A stretch of 64,000 bases of DNA. It comes from Pseudomonas typographi (GTDB lineage Bacteria > Pseudomonadota > Gammaproteobacteria > Pseudomonadales > Pseudomonadaceae). The notes under the pieces were generated by a model. It was not told the DNA's origin. It did not search any database and saw only the letters and a program-made list of their open reading frames with translations. Position 1 is the first letter of the stretch, and every line of letters starts with the position of its first letter. Positions 49,310-59,728 of this stretch are shown here, piece after piece. Both the position numbers and the translations under genes were made by a program. The DNA lies in the NCBI RefSeq assembly GCF_014694385.1, contig NZ_JAAOCA010000004.1, positions 62,001 to 126,000 on the forward strand. Direction: 5' to 3'.

Positions 49310-49705
49310 CTATTGAGTGCACGCTTTTGGACGATAGTCATCGCCCATATTGGTAGTCGTACAGGCCCAGCCACTAGTATCATCACGAGTGAGGGTAATG
49401 GTCGAGCCAGCAATCGCCGTAGGCGGATTCTTCACAGTACAAACGATCGCGTTAGCGGTAGTAAAGGTGAACGTGCAGTTTCCAGAGTCTGCCTGCGCAC
49501 CAATTGCAGTTGCTGAGATAGCAGTTCCGGAATTTAACAGATCTTCATAGTTAGTTTTGAGTGCCGAAACTTCCGCCAAGGCCGCAGTAGCCTTTGCCCT
49601 AGCCTGGTATTTTGAATATGCAGGGATAGCAATAGCCGCGAGAATACCGATAATCGCGACAACGATCATCAGCTCAATGAGCGTAAAGCCTTTTTGGTGT
49701 TTCAT
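49310..49705 (-). CDS. pilA: Type IV pilin
   Basis: A 131-residue type IVa prepilin. A short leader MKHQKG is cleaved before Phe (G^[24 protein letters not shown]), with Glu at mature position 5. The long N-terminal helix is followed by a beta domain and a C-terminal disulfide loop between the Cys in WACTTT and KACTQ. ATG 49705 follows TAGGAGAGATAA. It is divergent from pilBCD, whose products would export, assemble and process it. A sigma-54 promoter lies upstream, as for P. aeruginosa pilA (PilS/PilR control). Confidence 0.95.
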   Translation of the reverse strand: MKHQKGFTLIELMIVVAIIGILAAIAIPAYSKYQARAKATAALAEVSALKTNYEDLLNSGTAISATAIGAQADSGNCTFTFTTANAIVCTVKNPPTAIAGSTITLTRDDTSGWACTTTNMGDDYRPKACTQ

Positions 49706-49744
49706 TTATCTCTCCTAGGTACATGGGGCCTCTTTCGCTGGAGA

Positions 49745-49761
49745 AAGCAAGGCCTGTGCCA
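49745..49761 (-). promoter_or_regulatory. Sigma-54 promoter of pilA
   Basis: On the minus strand TGGCACAGGCCTTGCTT is a near-perfect RpoN -24/-12 element with GG and GC separated by 10 bp. It would start transcription near 49735, about 30 nt upstream of pilA. Confidence 0.88.
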
Positions 49762-49923
49762 GCGCACTCATACCGGGAAAGCCCACATTATTAGGTTCGG
49801 ATATCCTATTGGCTAGCAACTCTGCGCCATGTCTGACAAATTTTGTCACCTCATCCCTCAATTTGGCACTTCCGCTCGACTACGCTATAACTCACGCCAC
49901 ACGCCGTAGCCCGGAACCCTCAG

Positions 49924-51621
49924 ATGAACGATATCGCCCTTAGCGGCTTGGCCAGGCAACTGGTCGTGTCTCAGCTCCTAACGGAAAAAGCCGCGCAGCA
50001 GGCTTACCTGCAAGCGCAGCGCAGCCGCGTGTCCTTGGTTCATTATTTGGTGCAGAACAAAGTGGTGCCTGGGCGGGTGGTGGCCGAGGTGGCGTCGGAC
50101 CAATTCGGGGTGGCGTTGTTCGACCTCAGCAGCCTCGACCGCGAAGCGCAGCCCAAGGCTGCGGTGAGTGAAAAACTGATTCGCCAGCACCGTGCGCTGC
50201 CGCTGTGGAAGCGCGGCAACAAGCTGTTCGTGGGCCTGGCGGACCCGACTAACCACCAGGCCATCACGGATATCCAGTTCAGTACCGGGCTTGCCGCCGA
50301 AAGTATCCTGGTCGAGGACGACAAGCTCAGCGACGCCATCGAACGCTACTTCGACAGCAACGCTACAGGCTTGGAAGATTTGGCCGATGCGGACCTCGAT
50401 GGGGTAAACATCGACGCCAACGGCATCGACCGTGACGAGCCGGTGACGCAAGACGCCGACGATGCGCCGGTGGTGCGCTTTGTGAACAAAATGCTGCTCG
50501 ATGCCATCCGTGGCGGTTCGTCAGACCTGCACTTCGAGCCCTATGAAAAAACCTACCGCGTGCGCTTTCGCACCGATGGCATTTTGCGTGAGATGGCCCG
50601 CCCGCCGGTGAATTTGGCGGCGCGGATCGCCGCGCGGTTGAAGGTGATGGCCAGCCTGGATATTTCCGAACGGCGCAAGCCCCAGGATGGGCGCATAAAA
50701 CTGCGTATCTCCAAAAGCAAGGCCATCGATTTTCGGGTGAACACCCTGCCCACGCTGTGGGGCGAAAAAATCGTGATGCGGATCCTCGACCCGTCCAGCG
50801 CGCAAATGGGGATCGACGCCCTCGGCTATGAGGCTGCGCAAAAGGAACTGTACCTGCAGGCGCTACGCCAGCCCCAAGGGATGATCCTGGTCACCGGGCC
50901 GACGGGTTCGGGCAAAACGGTGTCGCTGTATACCGGGCTTAACATCCTCAACACCGTGGATATCAATATTTCCACCGCCGAGGACCCGGTGGAAATCAAC
51001 ATGGAAGGCGTTAACCAGGTCAACGTGAACCCGCGCCAGGGCATGGACTTTGCCACGGCGCTGCGCTCATTCTTGCGGCAAGACCCGGATGTGATCATGG
51101 TCGGTGAGATCCGCGACCTCGAAACCGCTGAGATCGCCATCAAGGCCGCGCAAACCGGGCACTTGGTGCTCTCTACATTGCACACCAACAGCGCCGCGGA
51201 AACCCTTACCCGCCTGCAAAACATGGGTGTGGCCAGCTTCAATATCGCCACCTCGGTCAACCTGATCATTGCCCAGCGCCTGACGCGCAAACTCTGCCCG
51301 GAGTGTAAAAAAGAAGCGAATATCCCCCGCGAGGCGCTGTTGGCCGAGGGTTTCCCCGCGCACACGATTGGCACCTTCAAGGTCTTCGAACCGGTGGGCT
51401 GTGACCAGTGCAACCTGGGCTACAAAGGGCGCCAGGGTATCTACGAAGTGGTCAGGGTCACACCCAGCCTGCAACGGCTGATCATGGAGGCCGGTAACGC
51501 CATCGACATCGAAACGCAGATGCGCAAAGAGGGCTTCAATGATTTGCGCATGTCCGGGTTGGCAAAGGTCATGCAAGGGGTTACCAGCCTCGCAGAAGTC
51601 AACCGGGTGACCAAGGATTAA
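49924..51621 (+). CDS. pilB: Type IV pilus assembly ATPase PilB
   Basis: A 565-residue GspE/PilB hexameric ATPase that drives pilus extension at the cytoplasmic face. The N-terminal MshEN/GSPII_E domain spans about 10-150. The catalytic part has Walker A GPTGSGKT (325-332), the Asp box EDPVEINM, Walker B MVGEIRDLETAEIA, and the His box HLVLSTLHTN. A tetracysteine zinc motif follows (CPEC and CDQCNLG, about 459-500). Length is normal. pilC follows after 3 bp. Confidence 0.96.
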   Translation: MNDIALSGLARQLVVSQLLTEKAAQQAYLQAQRSRVSLVHYLVQNKVVPGRVVAEVASDQFGVALFDLSSLDREAQPKAAVSEKLIRQHRALPLWKRGNKLFVGLADPTNHQAITDIQFSTGLAAESILVEDDKLSDAIERYFDSNATGLEDLADADLDGVNIDANGIDRDEPVTQDADDAPVVRFVNKMLLDAIRGGSSDLHFEPYEKTYRVRFRTDGILREMARPPVNLAARIAARLKVMASLDISERRKPQDGRIKLRISKSKAIDFRVNTLPTLWGEKIVMRILDPSSAQMGIDALGYEAAQKELYLQALRQPQGMILVTGPTGSGKTVSLYTGLNILNTVDINISTAEDPVEINMEGVNQVNVNPRQGMDFATALRSFLRQDPDVIMVGEIRDLETAEIAIKAAQTGHLVLSTLHTNSAAETLTRLQNMGVASFNIATSVNLIIAQRLTRKLCPECKKEANIPREALLAEGFPAHTIGTFKVFEPVGCDQCNLGYKGRQGIYEVVRVTPSLQRLIMEAGNAIDIETQMRKEGFNDLRMSGLAKVMQGVTSLAEVNRVTKD

Positions 51622-51624
51622 TAC

Positions 51625-52842
51625 ATGGCGGCAAAGGCAGTAAAAATCACCACCTTCGCTTGGGAAGGCCTGGACCGCAGGGGCACCAAGGTTACCGGCG
51701 AGATGACCAGCCAGAGCCTGGCACTGGTACGCGCACAATTGCGCAAACAAGGCATCAACCCAGGCAAGATCAAGAAAAAAAGCGCCCCGCTGTTCGGCAA
51801 GGGCAAACGCATTAAACCGCTGGCCATCGCGTTTTTCACCCGCCAGATGGCCACGATGATGAGGGCCGGCGTGCCGCTGCTGCAGTCGTTCGACATTATC
51901 GCCGAAGGGGTGGATAACCCGAACATGACTAAACTGGTGCTGGGGCTGAAGAACGAAGTCGCCTCCGGCAGCACCTTCGCCCACGCGTTGCGCCAGCACC
52001 CCAAGTATTTCGATGATTTGTACTGCAACCTGGTCGACGCCGGCGAGCAGGCCGGCGCGCTGGAGACCTTGCTCGACCGGGTGGCGACTTACAAAGAAAA
52101 GACCGAAGCGCTGAAGTCGAAAATCAAGAAGGCCATGACCTACCCCATTGCCGTGCTGGTGGTGGCCATGATCGTGTCGGGTATTTTGCTGATCAAAGTG
52201 GTGCCGCAGTTCAAGGCAGTTTTCCAGGGCTTCGGTGCAGAACTGCCGGCGTTTACCCAGATGGTCATCAACTTGTCCGAGGTAATCCAGGCCTGGTGGT
52301 ACATTATTTTGATTGGTTTGGTGGCCCTGGGGTTTGTGTTCAAACACTTCCACCAAAAAAGTGAAAAATTCCGTAACTTCCTGGACCGTACCTATCTGAA
52401 AATCCCGGTTGTGGGCGGCATACTGTACAAGTCTTCGGTGGCGCGTTATGCCAGGACTTTATCCACCACGTTCGCCGCCGGGGTTCCGCTGGTGGAGGCA
52501 TTGGATTCGGTAGCCGGCGCCACCGGCAACGTCGTGTTCAGGCAAGGCGTTCTGCAGGTCAAGCAAGAGGTGTCCACGGGGATACCACTGAATTACGCCA
52601 TGCGCGCCACCAAGATATTCCCCAGCCTGGCCGTGCAGATGACGGCGATTGGCGAGGAGTCCGGGGCGCTGGACAACATGTTGGATAAAGTAGCCACTTA
52701 TTATGAAGAAGAAGTCGATAACTCGGTGGCCAACCTCACGACGCTTATGGAACCGCTGATCATGGCAGTGCTGGGCGTACTCGTAGGGGGCTTGGTGATC
52801 GCCATGTACCTTCCCATCTTCCAACTCGGTTCTGTCGTCTAA
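51625..52842 (+). CDS. pilC: Type IV pilus inner-membrane platform protein PilC
   Basis: A 405-residue GspF/PilC platform protein with two homologous cytoplasmic domains (about 55-175 and 265-380) and three membrane spans (about 170-195, 220-245, 375-400). FFTRQMATMMRAGVPLLQSFDII and the repeat YARTLSTTFAAGVPLVEALDSVAG are the family signatures. It links PilB to the pilin during assembly. It is separated from pilB and pilD by only 3 bp each. Confidence 0.96.
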   Translation: MAAKAVKITTFAWEGLDRRGTKVTGEMTSQSLALVRAQLRKQGINPGKIKKKSAPLFGKGKRIKPLAIAFFTRQMATMMRAGVPLLQSFDIIAEGVDNPNMTKLVLGLKNEVASGSTFAHALRQHPKYFDDLYCNLVDAGEQAGALETLLDRVATYKEKTEALKSKIKKAMTYPIAVLVVAMIVSGILLIKVVPQFKAVFQGFGAELPAFTQMVINLSEVIQAWWYIILIGLVALGFVFKHFHQKSEKFRNFLDRTYLKIPVVGGILYKSSVARYARTLSTTFAAGVPLVEALDSVAGATGNVVFRQGVLQVKQEVSTGIPLNYAMRATKIFPSLAVQMTAIGEESGALDNMLDKVATYYEEEVDNSVANLTTLMEPLIMAVLGVLVGGLVIAMYLPIFQLGSVV

Positions 52843-52845
52843 CCC

Positions 52846-53718
52846 ATGCCTGCTTTCGACCTCTTGGCCAGCTCCGCGCTGGCCACCGCGCTGTGCGCCT
52901 TGCTGTTGGGCCTGCTGGTGGGCAGTTTCCTCAACGTGGTGATCCACCGCCTGCCGACCATGCTCGACCGCCAATGGCGGGCCCAGGCCCGGGAGTACCT
53001 GCAATTGCCGGCCGATGCGGTGCAAGGCCGGTACGATTTGTTGTTGCCGGCATCCAGTTGCCCCCACTGCGGCCACCACATCCGGGCCTACGAGAACATC
53101 CCGGTGCTCAGCTACCTGTTGCTGCGCGGGCGCTGCTCGGGGTGCCAGGCGCGCATCAGCCGGCGTTACCCGCTGGTGGAGCTGGCCTGCGGCGTACTCT
53201 CGGGCTTTATCGGTTGGCATTTTGGGTTCAGTTGGCAGGGCGGTGCGTTTTTGCTGTTCACCTGGGGGTTGCTCGCCCTGGCGATGATCGATGCCGACAC
53301 CCAATTGCTGCCCGATGTGATCGTGCTGCCGCTGCTATGGCTGGGGCTGGTGGTAAACGCCTTTGGCGTGTTCACCCCCCTGGCCGCTGCCGTATGGGGC
53401 GCGGTGTTGGGTTACGGCGCTTTATGGGCGGTGTTCTGGCTGTTTCGCCTGGCCACCGGCAAGCAAGGCATGGGTTATGGCGATTTCAAGCTGTTGGCGG
53501 CCATCGGTGCGTGGGGGGGGTGGCAAGCACTGCCGCTGACGCTGCTGTTGTCGTCGCTGGTGGGGGCGTTGCTGGGGCTGGCCACCCTGCGCCTGCGCGG
53601 CGCCAAAGCCAGCACGCCGCTACCGTTCGGCCCTTACTTGGCGGTGGCGGGGTGGATTGCATTGCTCTGGGGTGATGAAATAACCACCCTGTACCTGCAA
53701 TTTGCTGGGTTTCGATGA
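52846..53718 (+). CDS. pilD: Type IV prepilin peptidase PilD
   Basis: A 290-residue membrane aspartic protease/N-methyltransferase that cleaves PilA and type II secretion pseudopilins. The N-terminal domain has the zinc-type tetracysteine [19 protein letters not shown] followed by [10 protein letters not shown]. The catalytic Asp residues lie in [11 protein letters not shown] and GYGDFKLLA. Eight membrane segments are predicted. Its TGA overlaps the coaE start (ATGA). Confidence 0.96.
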   Translation: MPAFDLLASSALATALCALLLGLLVGSFLNVVIHRLPTMLDRQWRAQAREYLQLPADAVQGRYDLLLPASSCPHCGHHIRAYENIPVLSYLLLRGRCSGCQARISRRYPLVELACGVLSGFIGWHFGFSWQGGAFLLFTWGLLALAMIDADTQLLPDVIVLPLLWLGLVVNAFGVFTPLAAAVWGAVLGYGALWAVFWLFRLATGKQGMGYGDFKLLAAIGAWGGWQALPLTLLLSSLVGALLGLATLRLRGAKASTPLPFGPYLAVAGWIALLWGDEITTLYLQFAGFR

Positions 53719-54338
53719 GCCATACACCGGTTGCACCTTGGATCTTGGGCCTGACGGGCGGCATCGGCAGCGGCAAAACCGCCGCGGCCGAGCGCTTTGC
53801 CACGTTCGGCATCCACGTGGTCGATGCCGACCAGGCCGCCCGCTGGGTGGTCGAGCCGGGCCAGCCGGCCCTCGCGCAACTGGCGGCACACTTCGGCGCG
53901 GGCGTTCTCACCCCCGAGGGGCACCTGGACCGGGCGGCGCTTCGTGCGCGGATTTTCGCCGACGCTGGCGAACGGCGCTGGCTCGAGGCGTTACTGCACC
54001 CGCTGATCGGCCGGGCCATCGAGCGCAGCCTGGCCAGCGCCACCTCACCCTATGCCATTTACGCCTCGCCCTTGTTGGTGGAAACCGGCCAGCGCCGGGG
54101 GGCCCAACGCGTGCTGGTAATCGACGTGCCCGAAGCGTTGCAACTGGCGCGTGCGCAGCAACGCGACGGCGCCAGCGAGGCGCAGGTGCGGGCTATCCTG
54201 GCGGCCCAAGCGAGCCGCGCACAACGCCTGGCGGTGGCCGACGATGTGATCGTCAACGACCGCGACCTGGCCTGGTTGCACCACGAGGTCGACCGCCTGC
54301 ATGCTTTTTATTTGTCTTTAGCTGGAGGCCATTCATGA
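53715..54338 (+). CDS. coaE: Dephospho-CoA kinase
   Basis: A 207-residue P-loop kinase making coenzyme A from dephospho-CoA and ATP. The P-loop is [15 protein letters not shown] (about 12-26); the CoA domain includes [19 protein letters not shown] and the lid [16 protein letters not shown]. It overlaps pilD by 4 bp and yacG by 4 bp. The pilD-coaE-yacG arrangement is a conserved operon in gammaproteobacteria. Confidence 0.95.
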   Translation: MSHTPVAPWILGLTGGIGSGKTAAAERFATFGIHVVDADQAARWVVEPGQPALAQLAAHFGAGVLTPEGHLDRAALRARIFADAGERRWLEALLHPLIGRAIERSLASATSPYAIYASPLLVETGQRRGAQRVLVIDVPEALQLARAQQRDGASEAQVRAILAAQASRAQRLAVADDVIVNDRDLAWLHHEVDRLHAFYLSLAGGHS

Positions 54339-54535
54339 GCCCAACTGTCGTCAACTGCCCTACCTGCGGTGCCCCGGTCGAATGGAGCGCCGCCTCGCCC
54401 AGCCGGCCTTTTTGCTCGGAGCGCTGCAAGCTCATCGACCTGGGCGCCTGGGCCGCGGAGGAGCATAAGATCCCGGTGGCCCCCGATGCTGAGGACGAGT
54501 TGTTTTCCGAAGAACTGCAGCCGCGCCAGCATTGA
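54335..54535 (+). CDS. yacG: DNA gyrase inhibitor YacG
   Basis: A 66-residue zinc-finger protein. Four cysteines (CPTCG and CSERC) bind zinc, and the family sequence [24 protein letters not shown] is intact. YacG binds GyrB and inhibits gyrase in E. coli. Its start overlaps the coaE stop as ATGA. Confidence 0.95.
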   Translation: MSPTVVNCPTCGAPVEWSAASPSRPFCSERCKLIDLGAWAAEEHKIPVAPDAEDELFSEELQPRQH

Positions 54536-54689
54536 TGCAGGGTCCCCAGGGCACGCGCCCTGCGACGTTGGCGTGAAATGCCGCTAGGGCGGCCGCGGCG
54601 CGACCCTGCAAACCTTGAACCGATACGGCGCCATCCTGCCAATAAGCTACCTTTAAACGAAGCGTTTACCACCCTTGTGGGGCCCGACC

Positions 54690-55319
54690 ATGGACGATGC
54701 AGAGTACATACGCCTGCTCACCAGCCAGGCCGAGCAGGCCAATGCGTTTTTATCCAATGCGCGCAAGTGGGAGCGCGAGCGCTGGGTGTGCCAACGGCTG
54801 TTGCAGGGGCTGAACATCGCCTATCGCAGCGAAGAGTTCATGCCGGCCGGCCAAGAGCCGCCGGATGTGTTGTTTCGCGACGCGCGGCTGGAAGTGTTCT
54901 TCGTGCTCGATGAGGGGCGCCGGCTCAACGATGAGTGGCGTGAAGAGCTGCAGCGCCGGCGCAGCGCGTTTTCCCTGAGCCAACTGGTGCGCCGCCAGGC
55001 CCGCCCCAAGCGCATCCAAGCGGCGCAGTTGCTACAGCGGCTGGGCCCCACCCTGCGCAAAAAGGCCGCCAATTACCAAGAGCGCGGGCTGGATTTGTCC
55101 GAGCTCGACATCATCGCCTTCGCCAGCCTCAAGCGCGAAACGCTGAACCTCAATAGCCATTTCCCGCCGCCCACCGAGTACTTGCGCCACGGCTGGCGCT
55201 CGCTGACGCTGGTCGGCCCGACCTTCGTGCGGGTGCTGTATGCCCACCCCGACGCCCCGGATTTTCTGCGCGCGAACCTGGGCCGCAGCATTATTTTCGA
55301 CGTGGGCGTGAGCTTGTAA
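54690..55319 (+). CDS. DUF1780 family protein
   Basis: A 209-residue soluble protein of the pseudomonad DUF1780 family. It begins MDDAEYIRLLTSQAEQANAFLSNARKWERERWVC. It has PPDVLFRDARLEVFFVLDEGRRLNDEW, an E..D-type pattern reminiscent of restriction-endonuclease-like folds, and a basic middle (LVRRQARPKRIQAAQLLQRLG). A nuclease function has been suggested for this family but I cannot confirm catalytic residues. The gap of 154 bp after yacG suggests its own promoter. ATG 54690 is preferred to an upstream in-frame TTG. Confidence 0.82.
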   Translation: MDDAEYIRLLTSQAEQANAFLSNARKWERERWVCQRLLQGLNIAYRSEEFMPAGQEPPDVLFRDARLEVFFVLDEGRRLNDEWREELQRRRSAFSLSQLVRRQARPKRIQAAQLLQRLGPTLRKKAANYQERGLDLSELDIIAFASLKRETLNLNSHFPPPTEYLRHGWRSLTLVGPTFVRVLYAHPDAPDFLRANLGRSIIFDVGVSL

Positions 55320-55601
55320 AAAAAGCGGCACATCGCCCCGTGCCACACATTGATACTGGTCAATGAACCCTGTAGCGTTTCGGCCATCGAAGTATCAACT
55401 TTTTGCCGCCGGCCGTTTATCCGATGCCATCCATGACCGCCTTTTATTGCGCCCAGGGCCGAGCCGCCCTGATTGCGCATGCGCGGCCGGCGGTTGCCCC
55501 CGTTTTCGTTCCAACGCCGCGCTGGAGCTGCCTTGCGCTCGCGCCGTTGGTTCGCCTGCCGTATGCAGGGCCACGCTTTCCCAACCTTATGAGATACCTT
55601 A

Positions 55602-56900
55602 ATGACTCACCGTATCGTGATCGTCGGCGGCGGCGCTGGCGGCCTGGAACTGGCGACCCGCCTTGGCAAAACCTTCGGTAAAAAGGGCACGGCCCACGTC
55701 ACCTTGGTCGATGCCAACCTCACCCACATCTGGAAACCTCTGCTGCATGAGGTGGCTGCCGGCTCGTTGAACGCCCACGCCGACGAGCTGAATTACCTGG
55801 CCCAGGCCAAGTGGAACCATTTCGAGTTCCAATTGGGGTGCATGGTTGGCCTGGACCGCGAGGCCAAGACCATTACCCTGCGGGCCACGCTCGATGAGCA
55901 AGGCGCCGAGTTGGTGCCGCAGCGCACGCTGGCCTACGACACCTTGGTGATCGCGGTAGGCAGCACCACCAACGATTTCGGCACCCAAGGGGCGGCCGAG
56001 CATTGCCTGTTCCTCGACACGCGCCAGCAGGCCGAGCGCTTTCATCAGCAGCTGCTCAATGCGTACCTGCGCGCCCACGCCAACCTCGAAGCCCATGAGC
56101 AAGAGATCACCGTGGCCATTGTCGGCGCTGGCGCGACTGGGGTGGAACTGGCGGCCGAGCTCCACAATGCCGCCCTTGAAATGGCCGCGTATGGGCTGGG
56201 GCGGATCAAACCGGAGAACCTGCGCATCACCCTGATCGAAGCCAGCCCACGGGTGCTGCCGGCACTGCCGGAACGGATCGGCAAGCCGGTGCACACAACC
56301 CTGGAGAAACTGGGCGTTAAGGTGATGGTGGGCGCCCCGGTGAGCCAAGTCACGGCCGAGCAACTGGTGACCCAGGACGGTACGGTGGTGCCGGCGGCGA
56401 TGAAGGTATGGGCCGCGGGCATCCGGGCGCCGGCGTTTTTGCAGGATATCGCCGGGCTTGAAACCAACCGCATCAACCAATTGGTGGTGCGCCCGACCCT
56501 GCAGACCAGCCGCGACGACGACATTTTCGCCTTCGGTGACTGCGCCGCCTGCCCCCAGCCGGGCAGCGACCGTAACGTGCCGCCGCGCGCCCAAGCCGCG
56601 CACCAGCAGGCTTCGATGCTGGCCAAAAGCCTGAAGGCACGGCTCAATGGCGGCGCCCTGCCAGAGTACCGCTACAAGGATTACGGCTCGCTGGTGTCGC
56701 TGTCGCGTTTCTCGGCGGTGGGCAACCTGATGGGTAACCTTACGGGCAACGTAATGCTCGAAGGCTGGCTGGCGCGGATGTTCTACGTGTCGTTGTACCG
56801 CATGCACCAAATGGCGCTGTATGGCCTGTGGCGCACTGGCTTGGCGATGCTCGGCAGCCGCATTGGGCGCGGCACCGAACCACGGCTGAAACTGCATTGA
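55602..56900 (+). CDS. ndh: NADH dehydrogenase type II
   Basis: A 432-residue non-proton-pumping NADH:quinone oxidoreductase. The FAD-binding motif is RIVIVGGGAGGLELATRLG (residues 4-22); the NADH-binding motif is VAIVGAGATGVELAAELHN (about 170-188). FAFGDCAACPQPG carries the second FAD contact. A C-terminal amphipathic membrane anchor follows (VSLYRMHQMALYGLWRTGLAML). It feeds electrons to ubiquinone. About 280 bp upstream hold no recognised gene; the small DUF3094 gene I would expect from P. putida gene order is not visible. Confidence 0.95.
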   Translation: MTHRIVIVGGGAGGLELATRLGKTFGKKGTAHVTLVDANLTHIWKPLLHEVAAGSLNAHADELNYLAQAKWNHFEFQLGCMVGLDREAKTITLRATLDEQGAELVPQRTLAYDTLVIAVGSTTNDFGTQGAAEHCLFLDTRQQAERFHQQLLNAYLRAHANLEAHEQEITVAIVGAGATGVELAAELHNAALEMAAYGLGRIKPENLRITLIEASPRVLPALPERIGKPVHTTLEKLGVKVMVGAPVSQVTAEQLVTQDGTVVPAAMKVWAAGIRAPAFLQDIAGLETNRINQLVVRPTLQTSRDDDIFAFGDCAACPQPGSDRNVPPRAQAAHQQASMLAKSLKARLNGGALPEYRYKDYGSLVSLSRFSAVGNLMGNLTGNVMLEGWLARMFYVSLYRMHQMALYGLWRTGLAMLGSRIGRGTEPRLKLH

Positions 56901-57101
56901 CAGCGGCCCTTCAGGCCGCTGAACGGCGGCCTGAAACATCTAGTACTTATACCCACGCATATGCTTTTTATTTATTTAAAATTTTTGTTACAGTAAATTA
57001 CATTATATGCCATCGGGCCACCGGGTACCTCTTTCGAATCAAGGATGATCGCCACCGTTCGCCATGCGGATCGCTCGCCCATTTTCTGCAAGGAAAACGA
57101 G

Positions 57102-59495
57102 ATGCAGCGCACCAAGCCTGGCACCTGGACGCTATCGGTTTTATCACTCAACTTATTGGCGGCGGCGGTGCCTACCCTCGCCCAGGCCGAGGGCACCCCC
57201 GTGCCGAGCGACACGGCGCAGCAATTGGATACCGTTATCGTGACCGGTACCCGCACCCAAGAGCGCACGGCCAGCAGCTCGCTGTCGCCGATCGATGTTA
57301 TCGGCGCCGATGCGCTCAATAGCACGGGGTCGGACGAGTTGGGCACCGTGCTGGCCAAGCTAATCCCATCGATCAACTTTCCACGGCCCAGCTTGGTGGA
57401 TGGGGCCGAACTCACCCGCCCGGCCCAATTGCGTGGGCTTTCACCCGACCAAGTGTTGGTGCTGGTCGATGGCAAGCGGCGGCACACCTCGGCATTCGTC
57501 AACCTCGGCGGTGCGGTGGGGCGCGGCTCGGCCCCGGCGGACCTCAACGCCATACCGCTGTCGGCGATCGACCACATCGAGGTATTGCGTGATGGGGCGG
57601 CCGCCCGCTATGGCTCGGATGCCATTGCCGGGGTGATCAACATTATCCTCAAGCACGCCGACCACGGCGGGTCGCTTACCAGTAAGTTCGGCCAATACAA
57701 AAAAGGTGACGGTATCCAGCGCCAACTCAGCGGCAACAGCGGTTTCGCACTGGGTGAGAACGGCTTTTTCGACATCGCCGGCGAAGGCGCCAATAACGAA
57801 TACACCGACCGCGCCGGCGATGACTATCGTACCGCGAGCATTGGCTCGACCACCTATGGGCAGCATGTGTTTCGCCAGGGCGAGCCGGCCACCCATGAGG
57901 GCAAGGTGCAGTTCAACAGCGCTTATAGCCTGAACGATAACGCCGAGGTCTACAGCTTTGGCGGGTACAGCAAACGGCGGGGCGAAACCGCTGCGTTTTA
58001 TCGGGCGAGCAATGCGTCGAACAACCTGCCGGCGATTTACCCCAACGGTTACCTGCCGCTGATCGACGGCAAGTTGGAAGACACCTCATTGGTTGCGGGT
58101 GTGCGCGGGGAACTTGCCAACCAGTGGCATTACGACTTGTCTGCCAACTATGGGCGTAACCGCTATGAGCTGCGCACCAAAACCATCAATACCTCGCTGG
58201 GGCTGGCAACGCCCTTCTCGTTCGATAACGGCACCCTCACGAACGAACAAAAGCAACTGACGCTGGACTTGTCGAGGGAATTCAAGCTGGGCTGGCTGCC
58301 TAACCCGGTGTCGGTGGCGTTCGGCACGGAATACTTACAGCAGCGTTATCAGATTCAAGCGGGGCAACCCGAGTCTTATTACCAAACGGGAAGCTCCGGC
58401 CTGGGCGGTTTTCGCGCCGCCGACGCCGGCACCAGCAGCCGCCACAACTGGGCGGAATACTTGGACCTGGAAACTGACCTGAGCGACAAACTGTCCGTGT
58501 CGGCCGCGGTACGCCACGAAGACTATAGCGACTTCGGTTCCAACGTCAGCGGGTCACTCGCCGGCCGTTACCAGTTCACGCCACAGGTCGCGGTACGCGG
58601 CAGTGTGTCGACCGGTTTTCGTGCGCCTTCGCTGGCCCAGCAGAATTTCGCCTACACCTCTTCGCAGTTGATCGGCAACACGATCCAGGAAGCCGGCACC
58701 TTCCCGGCCAACAGCCAGGTTGCTCGGCTGTTGGGCGCTGAAGACCTGAAAGCGGAAAAATCGCGCAACTACAGTTTGGGCGTGGTGCTGGAGCCTACGG
58801 ACAACCTTACTGTCACGGCCGATGTTTACCGCATCGATATTCGGGACCGCGTGTCGTTGTCTTCAAACTTGGTGCTCAACGATGCCGCCACCGATTATCT
58901 GCAAGCCAATGGTGTCAATGACATCAACTACACCAGCGTGCGTTACTTCACCAACGCCACCGACACCCGCACCGATGGGGTCGACCTGGTGGCTAACTAC
59001 CGTTACCAATTTGACAACGGCGTGCGTTGGTCCAGCACGGTGGGGTACAACTACAACCACACCAAAGTCACGGACGTAAAAGCCAACCCGGCGATTCTTG
59101 ACCAATTGGGGGTCGACCTGCTGCGCGTAGACCGCCGTGAACGCATTGGTTTGCTCGGCGACACCACCCCGCAGCACAAGCTGAGCCTGGCCAACGACTT
59201 CCAGTATGGCAACTGGGCGCTGCACACCAACTTAGTGCGTTACGGTGAGTACACCAGCTACCAAACCGATTCCGCGTACGACCAAACCTTCAGCGCGGCC
59301 TGGCTGCTGGACCTTGCCGTGGATTACAAACTGAAAAACTGGCTATTCACGGTGGGCGGCGACAACGTGACCGACAAATACCCTGAAAAACTCAATGCCT
59401 ATAGCTCCAGCGGCGGCAACCTGGCCTACAGCACCTTTTCGCCGTACGGTTACAGCGGGGCGTTCTACTACGGCAAAGTCACCTACAACTGGTGA
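57102..59495 (+). CDS. TonB-dependent outer-membrane receptor, unknown substrate
   Basis: A 797-residue receptor. The signal peptide (about 1-29, ending TLAQA) is followed by a TonB box (DTVIVTGTRT, about 43) and the plug (VDGKRRHTSAFVNLGG, IDHIEVLRDGAAARYGSDAIAGVINIILK). The barrel ends in YYGKVTYNW with a terminal aromatic residue. No STN domain is present, so it is not a surface-signalling receptor. ATG 57102 follows AAGGA (57090-57094). No sigma factor, transporter or siderophore gene is adjacent, and I see no Fur box in the AT-rich upstream region, so the substrate is open. Confidence 0.9.
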   Translation: MQRTKPGTWTLSVLSLNLLAAAVPTLAQAEGTPVPSDTAQQLDTVIVTGTRTQERTASSSLSPIDVIGADALNSTGSDELGTVLAKLIPSINFPRPSLVDGAELTRPAQLRGLSPDQVLVLVDGKRRHTSAFVNLGGAVGRGSAPADLNAIPLSAIDHIEVLRDGAAARYGSDAIAGVINIILKHADHGGSLTSKFGQYKKGDGIQRQLSGNSGFALGENGFFDIAGEGANNEYTDRAGDDYRTASIGSTTYGQHVFRQGEPATHEGKVQFNSAYSLNDNAEVYSFGGYSKRRGETAAFYRASNASNNLPAIYPNGYLPLIDGKLEDTSLVAGVRGELANQWHYDLSANYGRNRYELRTKTINTSLGLATPFSFDNGTLTNEQKQLTLDLSREFKLGWLPNPVSVAFGTEYLQQRYQIQAGQPESYYQTGSSGLGGFRAADAGTSSRHNWAEYLDLETDLSDKLSVSAAVRHEDYSDFGSNVSGSLAGRYQFTPQVAVRGSVSTGFRAPSLAQQNFAYTSSQLIGNTIQEAGTFPANSQVARLLGAEDLKAEKSRNYSLGVVLEPTDNLTVTADVYRIDIRDRVSLSSNLVLNDAATDYLQANGVNDINYTSVRYFTNATDTRTDGVDLVANYRYQFDNGVRWSSTVGYNYNHTKVTDVKANPAILDQLGVDLLRVDRRERIGLLGDTTPQHKLSLANDFQYGNWALHTNLVRYGEYTSYQTDSAYDQTFSAAWLLDLAVDYKLKNWLFTVGGDNVTDKYPEKLNAYSSSGGNLAYSTFSPYGYSGAFYYGKVTYNW

Positions 59496-59728
59496 TAGGC
59501 CAAGCTGTGGAGCTGGCGCGCGCCCTCCCTGGCGGGGTCGAAGGGGGGGCATGCCTGGCCTGGCGGCCGGCGGCGCGGCTGTATTAGCCGACCGGGCGCA
59601 TGAAATTTATTGCGCCACCGATCAACTCTGCCCTTAAAGCCTCGGATAAATCTGCAGAAATCATTATTATCCCTACTGGAGTTCAGGCGGCGCAGCCATC
59701 CAGCCGCCATCAGCCATTCGAGGGTGTC

